Below are positions 61,459-64,000 of a stretch of 64,000 nt of DNA, piece by piece (positions within the stretch are counted from its first letter, which is position 1; every line of letters starts with the position of its first letter). A program made the translations under genes and the position numbers. The notes below the pieces were generated by a model. The model made no database searches, was not told the origin of the DNA, and was given only the letters and a program-made list of their open reading frames with translations. Origin of the DNA: Mucilaginibacter sp. (GTDB lineage Bacteria > Bacteroidota > Bacteroidia > Sphingobacteriales > Sphingobacteriaceae); NCBI RefSeq assembly GCF_025359345.1, contig NZ_JANYGQ010000033.1, positions 124,001 to 188,000 of the forward strand, given 5' to 3'.

Positions 61459-62370
61459 TTAGCTTCCTATACCCGGCACATGCGCTACGGTATCTTCGGC
61501 CTTCACGCTTTTCTTTATCATTAACTGGTTGGTCAATAAATCGTATTTGTCAAAAATCGACATCACACTTACCCGCATATTTTTTATGGATACCGGCGAG
61601 CCCATTTCCACGTCATAAATATTGGTTTCGGCCATTTTGCGGCCATTAACCAAAATAGTAAGGCCTGAACCGATTGCTTCCATCATGGTGCCTTCGGTTA
61701 TCAGCAAACCGGCATCCTCGCCCAAGCCGATACCCAGCATGCCCGGATTACTGGCTACCGCATATAACAGCCTGCCGATACGGCCGCGCTGCACAAAGTG
61801 AGTATCAATAATAACAGAATCAATAAAACCAAGTCCTGCGGTTATCTGCACCTCGCCTTTAATCAGCGCCTTGTTGCTTTGGCCGCGATAAATCATATTG
61901 GTTGATGCCGCTGCTGCCCCGGCTGATGTGCCTGCTATAACAAAATGCTCTTTTTCGTAACGGCTCTTCATGATCTGCAAAAATTCCGTGCCGCCAAAAA
62001 TCGAACTTAATCTTAACTGGTCGCCGCCGCTAAACATCACCACATCGCATTTGCGTATGCGCTCCAGGTATTCAGGGTTTGACGCATCCTCGCGCTTGCG
62101 GATATCCATCACCCCAATAGGGTTTGCCAGCAAATAATTAAAGGCCTCGGTATATTCCTCGCCCACAAGGTCGGGGATTTGCGATGCCGTAGTAATAACT
62201 TCAACAATTGAACCTGATTGCTTTGCCGATTCGGTAATTATCCGCCTCAATATTCCCTGTTCAAAAAATTTAAGGTGATCAGGTTTTATCAATTGCTCCT
62301 GTGCGCCCAAATTTGTGTTCATGTCAACGGCGCCGCCAATAATTATTAATTTACCTTTCGGGACAGTCAT
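61459..62370 (-). CDS. cphB: Cyanophycinase
   Basis: 303 residues of the S51 family. GKLIIIGGAVD at the start, VMFSGGDQLRLS, and GTSAGAAA with the nucleophile Ser, then HFVQRGRIGRLL and GIGLGEDAGLLI. It hydrolyses cyanophycin to beta-Asp-Arg dipeptides in the cytoplasm. It is divergent from cphA (265 bp) and upstream of the isoaspartyl peptidase, so synthesis and breakdown genes face each other. Confidence 0.93.
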   Translation of the reverse strand: MTVPKGKLIIIGGAVDMNTNLGAQEQLIKPDHLKFFEQGILRRIITESAKQSGSIVEVITTASQIPDLVGEEYTEAFNYLLANPIGVMDIRKREDASNPEYLERIRKCDVVMFSGGDQLRLSSIFGGTEFLQIMKSRYEKEHFVIAGTSAGAAAASTNMIYRGQSNKALIKGEVQITAGLGFIDSVIIDTHFVQRGRIGRLLYAVASNPGMLGIGLGEDAGLLITEGTMMEAIGSGLTILVNGRKMAETNIYDVEMGSPVSIKNMRVSVMSIFDKYDLLTNQLMIKKSVKAEDTVAHVPGIGS

Positions 62371-62635
62371 TTTTAGTTAATTAAGTTAGATTAGGCTGAA
62401 TGATTGCTTCAGTTGACAATGTTCATTAAGTTTAACTATATTAACTCAATTCAACGTAATCAACTTACTCACGTAATCAACCTTCGCCTATCGCACTACA
62501 AATTAAAATAAAAACCGCCATAAACACAGGTTGTTGTAAATAATAATGCCTTTTTTGTGGCAAAAGTTTTATTAAACGCTTAAGTTATTTAGTTTTAAAA
62601 GAAAATTACCCCCAAACATTGATAGCATCATCTTT
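62371..62635. other. Divergent region cphB / cphA
   Basis: 265 bp, AT-rich. ACGTAATCAAC occurs at 62454-62464 and 62471-62481, a direct repeat with 17-bp spacing that could be a regulator site. No gene or exact TAnnTTTG box was seen. Confidence 0.5.
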
Positions 62636-64000
62636 ATGAAGATAGAAAATATACAAGTATTGCGCGGCCCGAACATCTGGAGTGTTAGTCGTAAAAAATT
62701 AATACAAATGCGGCTGAACCTGGAGGACATGGAAGATCGCCCAACTAATACTATTGAGGGTTTTTATGATCGACTGGAGAAACTGATGCCCAGCCTTTAT
62801 ACGCATCGTTGTTCGCCGGGTGTTGAGGGGGGCTTTTTTCAGCGGGTTATTGCCGGTACCTGGATGGGGCATGTAATTGAGCATATTGCGTTGGAGATAC
62901 AATCGCTTGCCGGTATGGAAACCGGTTTTGGCCGCACCCGCGAAACAAAAACAAAAGGGGTTTACAATGTTGTATTCACCTACCTCGAGGAAAAGGTGGG
63001 CATTTTTGCTGCCGAAAGCGCTGTGGCCATTGCCGATGCTGTTATTAATGGTGAAGATTATGACCTTGACCGCGACATACAGAAAATGCGCGAAATACGC
63101 GAAAATACCCGCCTGGGCCCAAGTACCGGCTCGATAGTGGAAGAGGCCATAGCAAGGGATATCCCCTGGATTAGGCTGAACAACCAGTCGCTGGTGCAAT
63201 TGGGCTACGGCAAAAACCAGGTGCGTTTCCGCGCGACCATGACGGAGAAAACCAGCAGCATTGCCGTTGATATTGCCAGTAATAAGGACGAAACCAAGCG
63301 TTTGCTTTTGGAGCAGGCCATACCCGTTGCCAAGGGGATTACTATATCATCGCTTGAAGGTGTGGACGAAGCTATCCGCAAAGTTGGCTTTCCGCTGGTA
63401 TTTAAACCATTGGATGGGAATCACGGTCGCGGTATCTCCATCAATATCCGCACCCGCGAAGATGCTGTTGCCGCTTACGAGTTTGCAGCCAAAATATCGC
63501 GCCGGGTAATTGTGGAGCGATTTATAACCGGGTACGATTTTAGGGTATTAGTGATTGATAACAAAATGGTAGCTGCCGCTCTGCGCGATCCTGCTCACGT
63601 TAAAGGTGATGGTGTATCGACAATACAACAGCTTATCGACAAAGAAAATACCGACCCGCGCCGTGGTTACGGTCACGAGAATGTGCTTACCTTAATCTCG
63701 ATAGACCGGGACACACTGGATTTGCTGGAAAAGAAAGGCTATACTTTAGAAACTGTGCCAAAAAAAGGCGAAAAGGTTTTTGTAAAGTCGACCGCTAATT
63801 TGAGCACCGGCGGCACATCCGTTGATGTTACCGACCATGTGCACCCGCAAAACATATTTATCTGCGAACGTATCTCCAAAATCATCGGGCTGGATATTTG
63901 CGGCATCGATATTATGGCCGAAAACCTTACCGAACCGCTTACCGAAAATGGGGGTGTGGTTTTAGAGGTGAATGCCGCGCCTGGCTTCCGGATGCACATC
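62636..64000 (+). CDS. cphA: Cyanophycin synthetase (3' end cut by window)
   Basis: 455 residues of an expected 870 or so. The N-terminal domain (MKIENIQVLRGPNIWS, then GTWMGHVIEHIALEIQSLAG) and the start of the ATP-grasp domain (KPLDGNHGRGISINI, GYDFRVLVIDNKMVAAALR and VLEVNAAPGFRMHI) match CphA. It makes multi-L-arginyl-poly-L-aspartate from Asp, Arg and ATP in the cytoplasm. The Mur-ligase-like C-terminal domain is outside the window. Divergent from cphB. Confidence 0.93.
   Translation, partial: MKIENIQVLRGPNIWSVSRKKLIQMRLNLEDMEDRPTNTIEGFYDRLEKLMPSLYTHRCSPGVEGGFFQRVIAGTWMGHVIEHIALEIQSLAGMETGFGRTRETKTKGVYNVVFTYLEEKVGIFAAESAVAIADAVINGEDYDLDRDIQKMREIRENTRLGPSTGSIVEEAIARDIPWIRLNNQSLVQLGYGKNQVRFRATMTEKTSSIAVDIASNKDETKRLLLEQAIPVAKGITISSLEGVDEAIRKVGFPLVFKPLDGNHGRGISINIRTREDAVAAYEFAAKISRRVIVERFITGYDFRVLVIDNKMVAAALRDPAHVKGDGVSTIQQLIDKENTDPRRGYGHENVLTLISIDRDTLDLLEKKGYTLETVPKKGEKVFVKSTANLSTGGTSVDVTDHVHPQNIFICERISKIIGLDICGIDIMAENLTEPLTENGGVVLEVNAAPGFRMHI

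Overview
The window looks like a chromosome segment of a free-living Bacteroidota bacterium of the Sphingobacteriaceae, most likely Mucilaginibacter or a close relative. Reasons: several promoters fit the Bacteroidota pattern (TTTG-type -33, about 20 bp, then TAnnTTTG); there are a large TonB-dependent receptor, reg_prop-type sensor kinase, many exported and SCS/SCK lipoproteins, and short degenerate GTC-based intergenic repeats. The genus is an inference from protein style; no rRNA or tRNA gene was seen. Both window ends cut genes.

Layout. (1) 1-11447 is a nitrate assimilation region: a molybdopterin nitrate reductase fused to an FAD reductase module (cut by the left edge), a NarK-type transporter and an alginate-export-type porin in one minus-strand operon; a Crp/Fnr regulator with a cysteine-rich N-terminus and a TTG start; NirD and NirB; and, divergent from nirB, cobA for siroheme plus a small coupled protein. 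Together they give uptake of nitrate, reduction to nitrite and ammonium, and supply of the siroheme cofactor. (2) 11503-20500 is housekeeping and accessory material: NTF2-like protein, hydrolase, an FAD-protein/DUF1543/HD operon, a lmo0937-like membrane peptide, M24 peptidase, isochorismatase with divergent LysR, and an ArsR-SRPBCC-membrane operon. (3) 20790-27330 is a TonB receptor operon without SusD, followed by two lipoproteins and a metallophosphoesterase. (4) 27593-29248 is a second ArsR-SRPBCC module with a clear operator, ending in a secreted alpha/beta hydrolase. (5) 29327-33355 encodes an unusual 1342-residue membrane protein with Cache-like sensor regions, many membrane spans and a degenerate P-loop NTPase plus winged-helix-like region; it is the least explained gene here.

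(6) 33742-44077 has DUF2165, S41 peptidase, an exported barrel-type protein, exonuclease III, VOC protein, an HMA/AraC regulator beside a 40-residue metallothionein-like peptide, a GluQ-like synthetase, an MBL-fold protein with a zinc ribbon and altered metal site, and a glucoamylase-family enzyme. (7) 44165-44834 is a HigBA toxin-antitoxin pair with a visible promoter and operator. (8) 45062-52895 has a two-component system, exported proteins and a fatty acid desaturase. (9) 52943-60343 has a GHL10 protein, a coiled-coil protein, an ECF sigma/anti-sigma/membrane/S41 operon and an M28 peptidase. (10) 60469-64000 is a cyanophycin locus: isoaspartyl peptidase, cyanophycinase and, divergent, cyanophycin synthetase cut by the right edge. 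It would store nitrogen as a polymer, which complements the nitrate genes at the other end.

No insertion sequence, prophage, CRISPR array or tRNA was recognised. REP-like palindromes (three copies) and phased GTC repeats (five loci) are the only dispersed repeats noticed.
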